NCBI GenBank assembly: GCA_022829145.1
Contig: CM040763.1
Span: forward strand, 7,821,641 to 7,885,640
Length of the DNA stretch: 64,000 bases
From: Albula goreensis
Lineage: Eukaryota; Chordata; Actinopteri; Albuliformes; Albulidae
Direction: 5' to 3'
Below are positions 13,801-26,797 of this stretch, one piece after another; the stretch's first letter is position 1; each line of letters opens with the position of its first letter. The notes below the pieces were generated by a model. That model was not told where the DNA came from, made no database searches, and saw only the letters and a list, made by a program, of their open reading frames with translations. A program made the translations under genes and the position numbers.

Positions 13801-15374
13801 ATGTCATTTGGCACTGAGCAATTCAAAATGAATTTAAGTCATTATGTAAATTCCAAAACAAACAATCACATAAAATGTCTGAAACTAAATGTGCACATAT
13901 TTTTAAAAGATCTGTACAAGAACACGACACTTACACAGTGTAACTACTTCTTTATCTTTCAATTCAGAGCACTCAGGAGAGGAGAGTTCCAGCGAAAGAT
14001 GTGGGGGTGGTTTATTTGCTTGTCAAAGCCCATTAAAACTCAAATGTTTAATTATTTTAAACACAGATATCTACTGGCAATGGCACTGTGCAATAACAAT
14101 ACCCTCCTTGATTACTAAATCAAAATATCAGCCTGTATTTACACTGATCAAGATGGCGCTCTCACTGTGAGGATGTGGCTACAGCCATGACATCAAGACT
14201 TAGAGCTTATGAAGAGACTTAGATTCAGCACACGTATGTATCATCACACACACATACACAGGCACACACATGCATCAAAAAAGTGAATCTTCACATGTGT
14301 AACAAATTCTTTTCTTCCAATATGGAATAACTAGATTTCTCTGTGTTGTACATTCGGGCTGTATTATCACTGCATTCAAGCAAACTCCCATATTTACCCT
14401 TGTGAATAAACGCTGAGTGCTTATTCCATAATTAGCACATCTATCTATTCTTATTATTCTTATGATTTGCTGATACTCTTCACATATGACTTAATAATGT
14501 ATGTTTACTAACCTGGTTTCTTTCAAAATAAGAGCACTGCCATTCTCACTGCAAGATGTAGAGATGTGTTTTCTAGTGTGCATGCAGTTATTCTTGGAGA
14601 ACCAGACCCATTTTGCCTTTGCACATTGCTCTCACATCTGTAGCTGAATAAACATGACAATCAGAAGACGTAACTGGAATTTCTGTAAGCAAGTGATGCT
14701 CAATGTGTCAAGAAGGTTCCAACTTTCCTGGCTTTAACTACTCTGACTTCAAATCTAACTGAAGATGAGAGTGAATTTTAAAATCCCCGGATATTTTCAC
14801 ACAGAATGGCTAAGCTGTGATAAAAAAAAACCTCACTGTAATGACAGATAAAAGAAGACAGAAAATGGATGACTAGTGAAATGGTGCAGATTTATTTTTA
14901 TTTTATTATTAATGCACAATTCAAAGGCCCATGAAATGACGAATGGCCATATGTCAAAACTATTACCAGTACCAGTTTTTCTGAAGTAAATATTTAGGAC
15001 TGAACACCTGTCATAAAAGTGATTTCAATGAAATTCTCATTAACGGCTTCCTGCTTGAGACTTGGTCCAATAATACATGGCAGTACTCAGAAAGTGAATG
15101 AAGGTGCATAGCACGCAGGAAAGTCTGCAATGATGGTCTGTCTCCTCACTTTAGTTTCAAGCTGCTGCTTAGCTAGGAAATGTACTGGACAATCCAAACT
15201 TGCAACAAACGATGATGATGACAGAGCAGCGGCACGCGCACTGTGTTCAACAAACAGTGGCTCACACGACAGCAAAGAGGAGCACGCAAGCTAGGGAGAA
15301 GAAACATGGTGCTGCCTGTGAGTATATTGACTGGTGTGTGTGTATTACAGGAAATGAGACAGAATGTATACAAA

Positions 15375-15398
15375 TGTGTGTGTGTGTGTGTGTGTGTT
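15375..15398. repeat. TG microsatellite
   Basis: About twelve uninterrupted TG units in rgs12 intron 3. Confidence 0.95.
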
Positions 15399-16301
15399 TC
15401 AGTGGAAATGCTGAAGTTTCCTTAATGAGGGAAAATGTGCACACATTCGTTGGAGCTCATTATTAGGGCCGCAGAACACAGGCCCCATCTCTCCCACACA
15501 AAGAACACTCTGTTAGAAGACACTGCTGCAACCGTGACACAGAGCACAAAGTTCAAAGGCAGGAGAATGAAAGGCAAAAGAAAACCCATTCGGGAAAATT
15601 GTTAAACACATATCCAGTCTAGCTGACAGCCAACAATAACCTCACAAAGATTAACTGTTAATCTATGTATCATGAAAATAAACATCATTGAATTCTCATA
15701 TACTAGCTCAGAGCCACACAGTCAACACAGCAACCAGGAAATTGTTAAGATCTGGCAATATGGCATAGCAATGAAGTCCTGTACATGGGTAAATTACTGC
15801 AAAATGCTATTTAACTGACTTTCCCTCACAGAGCACCTTAGAAAAAAGGTAATTAATCAAATTAATATGACAGAGGGGTCTGGATAAGTTGAGTGCTCTA
15901 CTGTTCAAAATACATTCTGCCAGAACAGGAGTAATTCCAAGAGGAAAACACACAGTATTTTTTACTCATCAATATAGTAACAAAACCTTGTATCTTAATG
16001 TCTGTCATTGAGTTCTGATACATGAACAGAGAGCTTGCATCATTTGTCACTGCAGTCAGAGTTTCATGACTCTGTAACTAAGTTTATTAAAATAACATAT
16101 GACATAACATAGCAACCAAACAGCTTTTCTCATTTTCTGAAAAGTTATCTCTTTCTGGAAAAAAGCTCTTCAAACGATGCTGACAGTATATTCTGATAAA
16201 AAAAAAAAAAACAGTTGAGTGATTTCAAGAGGATTACGTGCAATACCCTTTTATTGTCATGAAATGATTTATGACATCGATTAAAAAGCGGAAGGCCCTA
16301 C

Positions 16302-16421
16302 CTCCAGGTCATCGAGGGAGCGGGCCACGCTGAGGCGTTTGGAGCGTCCGAAGGAGCGCCGTCCAGATGAGCGCTGGGTCAGCTGGGGGAACCCCAGAGC
16401 GAACCCCCCAAACCGTGAGCC
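16302..16421 (-). CDS. rgs12: rgs12 exon 3
   Basis: 120 nt, 40 codons, phase 0 to 0. Starts GSRFGGFALGFPQLTQR and ends GRSKRLSVARSLDDLE, matching human SARRSFGRSKRFSITRSLDDLE. The serines after arginines resemble kinase sites. Acceptor CATGTGCAG|GG, donor GAG|GTAGGG. Confidence 0.95.
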
Positions 16422-19400
16422 CTGCACATGCACAACACATACATGCATTACAATACAGTCATTATGCATTTTTCTCTGCTCCCATGGGTTTTGATTGTAT
16501 ATCGATTGTACGGGTTTATCGAATCAAGGTCTCATCATAAAGCCATTTTAACTGACTGGTGCAAATAGGTGCTTTATTGCTGGGTTTCATGTAAGAATAA
16601 AAGACTGCAACCATGTACTGGTATCTTCTGCTTGGCCTAAACTGCAAGGTCTGTCATCATACATGCACTTTGGTGCATCCACTCCCAAAGTATCACAGTA
16701 GTGGCCAGTGTTTTCATGGTAGATGCTCTTCACCAATGTCTGCACTGAAACGGGCTCTTTGTAGTTAAACAACAAACAAAACAGAAATGACATAAAATCT
16801 GAGCACTTTCACAGCCTTGAATTTTCCACATTCAAAACACAACGCCTTTGAATTTTATCAAGGACCCCTAAAGAACCCTGTTGATCAATTAATGTTTCCT
16901 CTCTCCGTTTCCTTGAAAGACAGAGAGGGAACAGGGTCAATTTTCAAGAACAAGAATATGCAGACACATTTAGCTCAGAGCATGAACCCCTTCTCATTCA
17001 CAAAGTCTGCAGGAACACACAGCCATAAATATTGTGAGCTCCACAAATTCATTTCACAGTGGAAGCTTTTCAGCATCCATTCAAGAACTAACACAATTCC
17101 TATCATTGGTTATGCACTAACATCTAAGAGCTGGTTAGGGTTGGATGGCATGACAGATATCTGTATCATGATAATTATCTGGCCTTTTCTTGATATTGAG
17201 AAATATCACAAGATGTATTAAGAATGACAAGAGGTCAAATCAACCATAAATTCAGCCATTTTCAGTTGTCATAAATGTTTCATAACAGAGAGCACAATTT
17301 TTGCAGTGCAGTCTGATTTTCAACTGAATTTTGATTAATGATAGCATCATTTTATCAGCCAGCCCTACAGTTGGTCCCTTTATACTTTTGACTTGCATTT
17401 TGGTGACAGAGGCAGAAGGGAGCTCTCTGATCTCCCTTCCCAACCATATTTCTGCAAGCTACAATTTTAGTGCTCACCCAATCCCCCCCCCAGCCTCCCC
17501 CTAAACACACCATCCAGCTTTTGCATCAAATGAGGATAATAAACATTGTGTCAGAAACCCTGTTATTAAAATGATGGGGGAACCTTTATGTTTCTGCGCT
17601 GAAATAAAAGAATTACCAACAATTAGCATGGCACCACAAGAGTGGTGCTGTGTAATTTTCTTTTACTTCCTGCAGTAAATTGTCTCTCCTTCAGCACAGA
17701 TGCAGGATAAACACAGATTTGACTCGTGCCCATTCTGTCTGACATTATTTTTTTGGGAAGGGAAAGACAAAAGGGCTGAAAAATGTCCACATGGCTCTGA
17801 ACAGGATCTGACAACAGCGTTCAAGCGGCTTTCTGAATAAATTTGCATTAGGGCGAGATACACTTTAAAAATACTATCTAACATTATATTCCCATTTGAT
17901 CATGACCTCAGTCTTCCAAATCCTTTGCAGACTTTCTGATTATATAGTAAGTATTATATAGTAAGTAAAGCTATATTTCTTCATGCAAAATCTGTATATT
18001 GATCATTTCATTTTGTTCATAAATTGGGCTTTGGTTAAAATGAATTACTTAAAATTAGTCAGAACTTACACTCTTGTTGTCACTGTTAGAAAAGAAAAAT
18101 CAGAAGTAAAAAAAGCAGGCCAAGTATTGTTCCTGTTGGTTGTTCAAATTCTGTCTACCCATAATTTAAATGTTTTAAAAGACATGACATTTCAGGTTTT
18201 CAGTTACATACACATATTTTGGAGATTACTAAACAAGCAGTGTGCAGAACTCCAGTCTCAAGGTCAGACTGGTGGTGGGTGGCCTGCAGCAGTCTTCAGG
18301 GGGAGCTCCGTCTGAGCTGCCAAAAATCATGTTCATTTTGCTTGTTTAATTAACCAAAATCAAAACGTTTATTATATAGGGTTCTGAGGCATGTTCCTCC
18401 AAACAGAGCCTATACATCTCCTAAAATAGTTTACCCTTGATGCCATTAAAGAACTTCTCCAATTGAGTAGGCAAAAAGTTACCAGTGCTGTGTTGGAGGT
18501 GAAGTAAGAGTGTGGGTGGATAGGTAACACTGAAAGGTTTCTCGGTACATATCTGTAGTCTTTATTATTCAACTGTGCGACCAGTTCAATGAAAATACTG
18601 GGGAGGAAACATGTCCATCCAGATATCCATTAGCTATGTCCAAGGTGAAATATACAGACAACATTCACCACAAAAGAAGATTAAATTGAGTCTTGAACGA
18701 TCAGAGTTCCCAGGGCACACGCAGAGAGAGACCTCCATTTTAAATTAATCAAAGGATCTGACTGTGGACTTTGCTTCTTTTCTTATTTTCTTCCTCCACA
18801 GCAGACCATAATCAGATGCTCTTCGGTGTTGCTTGGTTACTGGACGAATTCTGCCGCTGTAGGCGGCTCACGTTCCCCCGTCACCCTGACGGGCTTCAGC
18901 AGGGCAGCGCTGGCTGTTTGTGACAGCTTCACTGAGCCCCCTCGTGCCACCACACAGGCCTACAGCCTTCAGTCCAAATGTCACCCGTCTAAGCTGCTGT
19001 GAGGCCTGCCTTTTCTATCACAAAACCTGCAGCTGGGGTCCAGAAAAGAACAGCTAAAATGCTACATTGGTCCATTTCCAGAGGGAAATGACTCACTACC
19101 TTGTATTCCACCACAAATACATTGTTTCTACATGCTTTCTTGTGATAAAAGTAGAAGTAAAGTGGGATGCTAATATCCACTGTGTCCTGCTCCTGTAATG
19201 TGGGTGGTGACCAGTGAATGTCAGCAAGTCCTGTTCACACAAGAGATTTTTACTGACTTTAATTGACCTAGAACTTCATAAATGATGAACCAATTCTTCT
19301 CCAATACAGCTCACTCACTGGTTAAAAGTGACTATGTTTGTGCACTAAAATAAAATGTATTTACTTTTAAATGAAAAATGAGATACCACGCGCGTTATGG

Positions 19401-22400
19401 AAAATGGTGACATGAGCATGCAGGCAAACATAAATCACAGGCACAGAAGTCATGGTTTCATCTGACATTTTTTGAGAAAAAAAAAAATTATCACCAATAT
19501 GAGACAGTTCTTTATTGTTTCTTTTGGTTATTGATTCAACAACTGATTTAACATCTGAAATTATGTTTTTAGTTATAGAGGGAATACAGAGATATGAGGA
19601 CTTGAAAGATTTAAGACTTTTCATGCCTCAAAATTATACTATCTGCAAATAGAACACTATAATTTTAAGAACCCTGTAATTTCTAAGAATTCCAAGAACC
19701 CTATAATTCTTGATAAGAATGTCAGACACGTTGTTGGGTTCTGCAAGCATCGCTCTGCAGTGTGAAAAGCACTGACCAGAAGGGACACATTGAAGAACAG
19801 CCTCAAATTTCTGGTTTTAGGAAACACCTGCTGTGGACAAGAGCACCTTGTGGCGTATTGGGCCATCACAGAGAAATATGGAGGCACAAATGCGCAGCCA
19901 TGTCCTCAGGCAGATACGTGATGGCTCCAACATTCAGACTGTGTGCCAGTTTGAACAGTCTCTCCAAGAAGTAATTTAGAGGAGAAGATGATTTTGTGGC
20001 TTCCCCAGCTATTGGATTATTATGGAGCTGAGCTCCAGGGTTCACTCTGCATCACACAGCTGTTTGAGGCACTATGAAATCATAGCTCCCCAAACACAAA
20101 CTGGACACCACATAGGTCAAAATATTCAATCGCAAGGACCAACAGTTACCTAGTCTGTTCACATATACAGCAGCAGAAACATACAAACTTTATGCAACAT
20201 CAGAGTGGTTTCTTCCTCTCCTGACATATAACCACATGACTTGGACAAACTCCTTGCTTTAGAAGTCAAAACAAAGTGTAATTATAATATAATATAATAT
20301 CTGTTCATTGAATAACTTCAGCCCCATAAAGACACACAGTGAATATATATTTTGGATAGTTCTTTTGGCAATCTTTCTCCAGGTATTGCATTATGTAAAC
20401 AGGTTACATCACTTAATGTGACACAAACTAGGGCTAGTTCTAGTTGGTAAAGCAAAATTCTGTGCAATATACTTTTGGAAAAATAAGGAATGCTTCAGTC
20501 AAACATGTTTTACAACTGGTAAAACAGAGACACTTAGTGGTCATTCAGCAAATTGACCTACCTGCATAAAATAAAGGAGCAGTGAGAGCAGATAGTAAAA
20601 ATATTTTTGCTAAAACTTTCCTTGAGTATTTAGTTTGTTTATTCCCAGTTAAGTGTAGCGCTGTAGACTACTCTTTGCATTATTCTGAAATTCCATGTGG
20701 CGGGTGTTGGGTTCTATTTGGCACATTGTTAGTTTGTATTGGGGTAAATTGCTGGGCTGCAATGGCAAGTTATTTTTATCAGACAAAGACAGTGATGTCA
20801 CAAGTCAAAAATTAGCTGAAGGAGGAGGGAAAAAAACATCTTTGGTAATTTGATTATGCAAGACCAGAGCTTCAACTTTCAAATGCATTCATGCAGACAC
20901 AGCTTGTGAAATATCTGATGAGCATGAATGAAAAGTGCTTTAAGTTTATATAAACCCTGTCTCTTAGGCAGAACCTTGACTGTCCAAGCGTGTTTATTTA
21001 TTTAAAATGCAATTTTAAGATTTAAGATTATTCATGAAATTTTAGTTTTCAGATGCAACATGTGAGGACCAGTTGCAGACGATACACACAGCAACTGATA
21101 GGAGAGGGAATGCTCTGTAGTTAAGCTCAACACTAGTGAGCCCAGGGACATTGAGTGTCTAAAAATAGTATTTCATAATCATTCAGGAAAAATGATTCCG
21201 TTTTATCAAAGAGTCAATATGTGGGAGTTCAATTGTATGTAATTAGACTGTTTAGGCAGAGCAGTCATTAAGATACGCTTACCCAGTTGGTGCTTTGGAA
21301 ACCTTTACTCATTCACACAAAAAAAGCTTAACTTGAATCAGATGCAAACTCTCATTCATGCATGAATTGTGAATAAAAACCGAAGTGGACAAGACCAGAT
21401 TCATTCTGAAAACAGCGACTGCTCTTAAGCTGTGAGTTAGTCTTGAGCAAGCTATAGGGGAAACTTTGACATATACCTCCCTGAGAGAGGACGATAGGAA
21501 GGACAGGACAGCCAGGAAATGCATGTGTGAATGTGTCAGTGAAACCTTTTTATAGCCAGTTTTACAAACAGAGGGTACTAAATATTGAATGACCCTCCAT
21601 AAGAGGACTCAGTTGGTGGTCTCAGAGTATGTTTCTGCTACAAAAGTCATAAAACTGTGTATACGCCCTTCTAAACAAGAGATTTAATCTCAAGTCCCTT
21701 TAAATTTGGAGCAGAATATGGATATGAAGCAGACTAATGTTGTTGAGCAGCACTGTGGTGGAACCTTCAGTGTTTTCCCATAAACACATAAATCTGTTAA
21801 AAAAAGAAGTAGGGGTTATACTAACAGGGGAGCCCGTCAGGGAGGGGGAAAGTTGTCTAGAAATGCAGTTTACAAAGGTGTAGTTAACATGTTTCCTTAC
21901 AATTGAGATTATCCAACAAAAACAAACAAATGACACTGATAACAGATGCAATTAGCACGTTTCTCAGCAGGACCTGAGTTTTGTTTCAGTAAACACCTCC
22001 ATTAAATGTGGTTGTGGATCTGCAGCTTCCTGTGGTGGCTCATTTCCTCACATTGTGCAGGCTTCTGAAAGCTTCTATTTTAGGAAATCTAACATGCATA
22101 GTAAACCAACAATCACCTACCTGCGCATTTAAAGACAACCAAACATTTGTAAACATACCAGACAGGTTTGCAGAAGACTGACATACCAGACGCAGATCAA
22201 TTATTACTTGGTTCAATAGTTAATTAGCATAATACTTCATTACAAGTGCAAAGATTCCAGTAAATATGTCCCCTACCTGTCATTTTGGGACAGATTATTA
22301 AAATTTGGATGTGAGCTCTGATTGGCTTGACACACCCTTTGACAATTCAAGATTATCTTGAAAACTATTTAAAGGAAAAATTTTCAAACATCCACATTAT

Positions 22401-24733
22401 TTATTTGAAATGATGCAACACATAAAATATAATTCGCTGACTGTAATTTCAGGTCTGCAAGTTGCGAGGAGTTTCCAAGGGAAATTGTATGGCTGTGGTT
22501 AACCAGTCTTTTTGGAATAATATCATGTCATCATAATGTCAAAAGCAGTTCTCACAATTCAAAACAATGTGTCGGCAATTGTACAGACAAGTTAGGTCCT
22601 ATAATATGATCAAGGAGGACAGAAACACTTTCTTTTTACATTGAATCATAATGTTGTTCCGACAAGTCAATTAACATTACAAACAACCGCTTTTTATGCA
22701 GCAAGTGTTTCTGTTCACTTTTCAGTGATGGAATGTCGCCATGGCAACCATGGGATCACCATGCCTGCACAGGTCATCTGTGTTTGTGGAGGGCAACTGA
22801 GAAGAAACACCTCAGTAAACAACCGGACAATGACACAAAACCCTTACCTTTTTTTCTTTGTCTTTGCTGCTGCGCTTTCCATTCTGTTGGTCTCCAAATG
22901 CTTTGTCTGCACCAAACAGCTTTTTGGCCCATTCGTCTTTCTGGGCGGTCAGTCTGGAAGGGCGCGCTATCTCCCCTGCCGCCCTGTACCTGTCAGCTGG
23001 GATTTTGCTCATGGGGGGAGGCAGGGTGCTGCAGTTTGCACTGGACCAGCCATCGGTGGACTCTGCATAAGACTCCTGGTCACTGCCATTAGCTTGCCTC
23101 CAGTCTTGCAGGACGTGCACAGGGAGCCAGCGCTGACTACCTCCATGGGCAGCTCCAGTCACACCCGACATTTTACCGTTTGAATAATGCGGCTGCCAGG
23201 GTTGGGTTGGACCCTCAAGCCGGGCAGAAGGGCCAAGATGCCTACCCGAGATCAGAGGGGCATCAGGGTGAGGCAGCTCAGACAGGTGAAATTTTCCTTC
23301 TTGTTCATAGCGGTAACCATTCCAGTGTGGCCCAGCCTGGCTCTGGTTCCTGGTCTGCGTGCTTTCCCACAGGCCATTGGGAACATGCCTGCTGGAACTG
23401 CTTCCCAGGTCGACCAGAAGGACCCGGTTATTCTTCTCCTCGGGCAGGAAGTTCCCTATCCCGCTGTCGCTATTGCTGCTGGTGCTGTTGTTCTGCTGTG
23501 CGTCCATGTCTCCGTCGACAAAAGCCCTGGCCCGCATCCCTTCGATGGACTCCCCCATGTCGCGGTAAAGTACTGACACAAACTGCAGAAGTGGCTGTGA
23601 CATTGGGGGGAACTCCAAGCACCCATTGGTGTCCGGATCAGGGGTGCACTCAAAACAAAAGCGCCTCGCGATGCCTTGGTGAATCTTGTGAGGACAGAGT
23701 TCTGGGTCAACAATGAAAACATGGCAGGAGGTCCTCAGTCCACCATCGTCTTCTTGGGCTAGCCTGTAGTCGTCCGCCACCTGCATGGTGACCAAACCAA
23801 AGAACCGCCTGTCATCGGGGCACATGGCACTGAAAGCCAGCTTCTCTGCCGGGTAGGTGGCAAGAACTACACCTTTGTCGTTCCAAAGCTGAATACAGTC
23901 ATGCATTATTTTCATCATCACCAGAGAGTGGATTTTTTGCTCTGCTCTCAGACGCGCATGCAACCACGAATGGCCTGCAGGCTGTCACTTTCCAGGTTCG
24001 CACTGGTGGAGGCCAATTCAATGGAGCCAAGGTACCCAACGATCATACCGACGTTCAGAATGCTAGCGTCCAAAGCAAAATCCTCCTGGTTTTCAAACAT
24101 GCCGACAAACACAGAGTCATCGTTCAGTACTTTGGCCATTTCCTCCTCTGAAAGCAGGTCCGGGTTGTTCTTTGAACTGCTGTTCCTGGTCGTGTAGGAG
24201 AAGTCTGGTTCTGACAGCGGCCTTGGTTTTACAGCAGCAGCTTTTTCTGAGCTGCTGGATGAATGGCTGGAATTATCAAATATCATGTTGAAAATACTTC
24301 CTGACTGCATTTCCGTGACAACTCTCTCAGCCCTGTTGATCCCCAAAGTTTTTGAATCAATCTTTGGCTTGCGCCAGTAGTTTTTAGTTTCATGGAAACC
24401 AAGCTCTTCATCGCTGGAACAAGAGTCCCGGTGAGAGCTACCTTCCGCAATGACCAAATGTAGAACCCCTGAGCACCGGCCAATCAGCTTCACCACATCC
24501 TCATGGGAAGCTTTTGATACGTTGATATCATTCACACTGAGGATCTGGTCTCCCGCCCTCAGCCCAACATAGTCTGCAGGACTCCCCTTAAGGATACTGC
24601 TCAAAAGGCAGGGTGCTTGTCCAGACAGGGTGAATCCATACCCTGATCTCCCCCTTGCCACTTCCAAACTTCTGACTCGGACCACAGAATGCAAATTAAG
24701 GCGCTTCTTGGCTGATTCAGACTGCCTGAACAT
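16302..24733 (-). CDS. rgs12: regulator of G-protein signaling 12, exons 2-3 (incomplete, frameshifted)
   Basis: Rgs12 is a GTPase-activating protein for Gi/o alpha subunits and a scaffold with PDZ, PTB, RGS, tandem Ras-binding and GoLoco modules. This window has the start codon, the PDZ and PTB domains and the short exon 3. The RGS and later exons are past the left edge. Exon 2 is split into two overlapping frames by one missing base in the PTB domain (near 23954). With the base restored the exon would be 1887 nt, phase 0. Exon 2 to exon 3 spans a 6.4-kb intron; both exons end in phase 0. Teleosts may keep two copies (a and b); I cannot tell which this is. Confidence 0.93.
16422..22847 (-). 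other. rgs12 intron 2
   Basis: 6.4 kb of AT-rich sequence. I see no coding exon or large repeat. A short perfect duplication (TATATAGTAAG, about 17943-17966) and a decayed CGATATATC-type repeat near 17130-17230 are the only local structures. Confidence 0.6.
22848..23963 (-). CDS. rgs12: rgs12 exon 2, second frame: rest of PTB and linker
   Basis: Resumes with RLRAEQKIHSLVMMKIMHDC, the exact continuation expected after GCMR. Contains AFSAMCPDDRRFFGLVTMQV, HKIHQGIARRFCFECTPDPD and NSTSSNSDSGIGNFLPEEKN. The final part has QRWLPVHVLQDWRQ and STLPPPMSKIPADRYRAAG. It ends KDKEKK with donor AAG|GTAAGG. Reading past the donor is intronic. Confidence 0.93.
23948..24733 (-). CDS. rgs12: rgs12 exon 2, first frame: PDZ and start of PTB
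   Basis: Starts MFRQSESAKKRLNLHSVVRV. The PDZ domain spans about residues 20-97, with GYGFTLSGQAPCLLSSILKG (carboxylate-binding loop), PADYVGLRAGDQILSVNDIN and ASHEDVVKLIGRCSGVLHLV. PDZ domains of this family bind C-termini such as that of CXCR2. The PTB domain opens with FALDASILNVGMIVGYLGSI. The frame ends at TGA right after LQAIRGCMR. Confidence 0.93.
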   Translation of the reverse strand: MFRQSESAKKRLNLHSVVRVRSLEVARGRSGYGFTLSGQAPCLLSSILKGSPADYVGLRAGDQILSVNDINVSKASHEDVVKLIGRCSGVLHLVIAEGSSHRDSCSSDEELGFHETKNYWRKPKIDSKTLGINRAERVVTEMQSGSIFNMIFDNSSHSSSSSEKAAAVKPRPLSEPDFSYTTRNSSSKNNPDLLSEEEMAKVLNDDSVFVGMFENQEDFALDASILNVGMIVGYLGSIELASTSANLESDSLQAIRGCMRV

Positions 24734-24782
24734 TTTTCACTTCTATCAATCGCTCCACAAATGCAGAAAAGCAGAACTTAAG

Positions 24783-24836
24783 TTAACATGGGTGTGTCAC
24801 CATTGTTAAGAGCCAGCACCAAGGTGGTACAGTCAT
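24783..24836 (-). other. upstream ORF in the rgs12 5' UTR
   Basis: ATG at 24836 opens 17 codons (MTVPPWCWLLTMVTHPC) and a TAA, 50 bp before the rgs12 ATG, in the presumed exon 2 leader. A second tiny ORF (ATG at 24789, three codons) follows. Either could lower initiation at the main ATG. Confidence 0.4.
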
Positions 24837-24867
24837 CCTGGTGTGATAAACCGAAATTCACAGGTAC

Positions 24868-25923
24868 CTTTAAAAAATGGAAAAGATATAGAGGTTAGAA
24901 TTAATTGCGATTATTGTCATAACTGTCATTATGAATCATACTGTTTAACTTACGGAGTACTTACGCACAATACGGTATAAAACGGCAATCTGTAAGGTTG
25001 CACACTACCTATTAACTACACACACCGCAAACAAACGTTTGAAATGTCGTTGCACTAGTAACATTAAAGCAGTCGTATTGCATTTTTTTTTTAAATACCA
25101 TATAGCAAACGTATAAGATATTTTTGCATAACTTCAAAATTTGCTTAGGTAATGTGATAAAGTTAAAACAGCGCCAGACTACTGCCTGCAGTTTCCCACC
25201 CGGTTTCAAAACTGTGTGCACAGACAGTGTCTGCACCTCGCAATAAATCATGTCAAGGCTGTGAAACATCCGATAGGACACTAAAAGTCAATCATACTCA
25301 GTTTGCAAAGCAGGGATCACACCTGTCACAACCAACAATGCCACTACACAAATATCCACTTGCAGAATTTAGCAGTACATTATGTTGTAAACATACTGTT
25401 AACTTGACATCTTTTACATTATACTGGGACATGGGAAAACTATGACATCAACGTTAGATTGCGGCATCAACAACACAGCCAGAGAGCTAGCTGGCGGCGG
25501 GGAAGATATATAGCTAACGTTTCCAGCCAGCTAACGGACCAGCAACCCATTTAGCTAGGCAGCGAAACGCATTATTACTAAGCAAAATGTCAAGCCTATC
25601 AGGACGTTTGCCAAAACCCTCAACTAAGATATGGTATACAAAAATTGTACCGAGGGCATGCTAACGTTACAATTTACTTTTTTAACTGTACCCAACAATA
25701 AATACAACTTGCTATCAAGTAAAGTTTAAACTTTAAAAACGAATGATCTATCCCTGACAATTCTCGAAAAAAATAGGCTTCATAGCGATGGTAGAATGTT
25801 TTTGTTAATCGTTTTAGCTGCCAGGATAGCAAGTTACCAACAAACCAGTTGAATATAATGCTATTCTTGCTAAGTTAGCAAATGCTATATAGCTCGAGTT
25901 GTAACATTATGAACAAGTCTTAC
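24868..25923 (-). other. rgs12 intron 1
   Basis: About 1.06 kb, with several GCTAACGTTAGC-like motifs near its donor. No coding feature. Confidence 0.5.
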
Positions 25924-26060
25924 CCTCATCTGTGCAACTGCATTCAAGTTTACTCGAGTTTAGCGGCTATTCTTCGAAAATGTAATGAGCCAACAGTCGG
26001 CTAATTTAGGAAGTTCTGCCAACTTTATCCTCAGCAAAACTCAGAATTCCATAGTTGCTT
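25924..26060 (-). other. rgs12: rgs12 non-coding first exon (start approximate)
   Basis: The donor CAGATGAGG|GTAAGA at 25923 is the best splice site upstream of the rgs12 ATG exon. A non-coding exon 1 is the arrangement known for mammalian RGS12. The 5' end is a guess; only the donor is visible. Confidence 0.5.
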
Positions 26061-26160
26061 ATCCCACAGTGATTCTCGTTTGAGTTCATTCCCCGCCTCC
26101 ATTTTCCTCCTATTGTTGGAATCAGAGCGTCACCCTCAGTAACCATGACACTGTAAGTGT
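26050..26160 (-). promoter_or_regulatory. rgs12: rgs12 main promoter region (inferred)
   Basis: On the minus strand, AATGGAGGCGGGGAATGAAC gives a GC box of Sp1 type next to a YY1-like AAAATGGAGGC. There is no TATA on this strand. It lies just upstream of the exon that ends in GAGG|GTAAGA. Confidence 0.45.
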
Positions 26161-26670
26161 TCCCTTGCTTCCCATTCGCTCCACGGACAGTCAGTCACAT
26201 CTGACGCTTATCTATTGTTTGCCATGTAACCGAAATGAAATGCCAGCTTGCAAGAGCGTATGTATGGGAGTAGCTAGCGTTAGACGTTGACAATGACAAA
26301 CTTTCTCAGCTTTGCTGACTTTCACATGATCGTGCCAGTTATACGTTTTGTGGTTAAAGCCGTTAGATTTCAGCTTCCAGCCTTGCTAGATAGACACACC
26401 AAATTAGTATTACTTATTTATAAAATATGTTGTAAAGTAGCAAGTCCGAATAGGCACATGCTTGTTAGCTATCAGTATATTCAGCGGCTTAGTGTTAGTA
26501 ATAGCGTCCTTACAACTTTTGACAATGCTTCAGTTACTTGCCAACAAGCGCGCAACTACTTAAACTCTTTTAAGTTCTTCTTATCTTGACAGAGCATGGC
26601 ACGATTGCATATTGCAGACAAGTAAAACCTGCCGCCCTGTTCAAATTAGTTCGATTGTACAGTCTGCGGG

Positions 26671-26680
26671 ACTATAAAAG
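26671..26680 (+). promoter_or_regulatory. TATA-like box, plus strand
   Basis: ACTATAAAAG followed by a G/C-rich stretch. Its orientation would drive transcription away from rgs12. No gene is apparent downstream, so it may be chance. Confidence 0.25.
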
Positions 26681-26797
26681 GCACTTTGTGGCCTGCGGTA
26701 CAATAATGAACCTTTTCATTCTCCTTAGGCGCCAACTTTAGCTGTAGTAAACAAAGAGTCAACAAGTGGTCAAAGAGCAATAACGGTTGCAGCTGCG

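Larger units (their letters stand above)
10561..16301 (-). other. rgs12 intron 3, right part
   Basis: Apart from the promoter-like block and microsatellites (CA-rich at 11280-11350 and 11500-11560, TG at 15375) I find no exon or RNA gene. Confidence 0.55.

Noticed and set aside
1-16301. Search for the RGS domain of rgs12
   Set aside because: No stretch resembling the ENILFW-type RGS core or the Ras-binding and GoLoco parts on the minus strand, so those exons are off the window.
22641-23183. 180- and 178-codon plus-strand frames over rgs12 exon 2
   Set aside because: Antisense shadows of the GC-rich coding exon.
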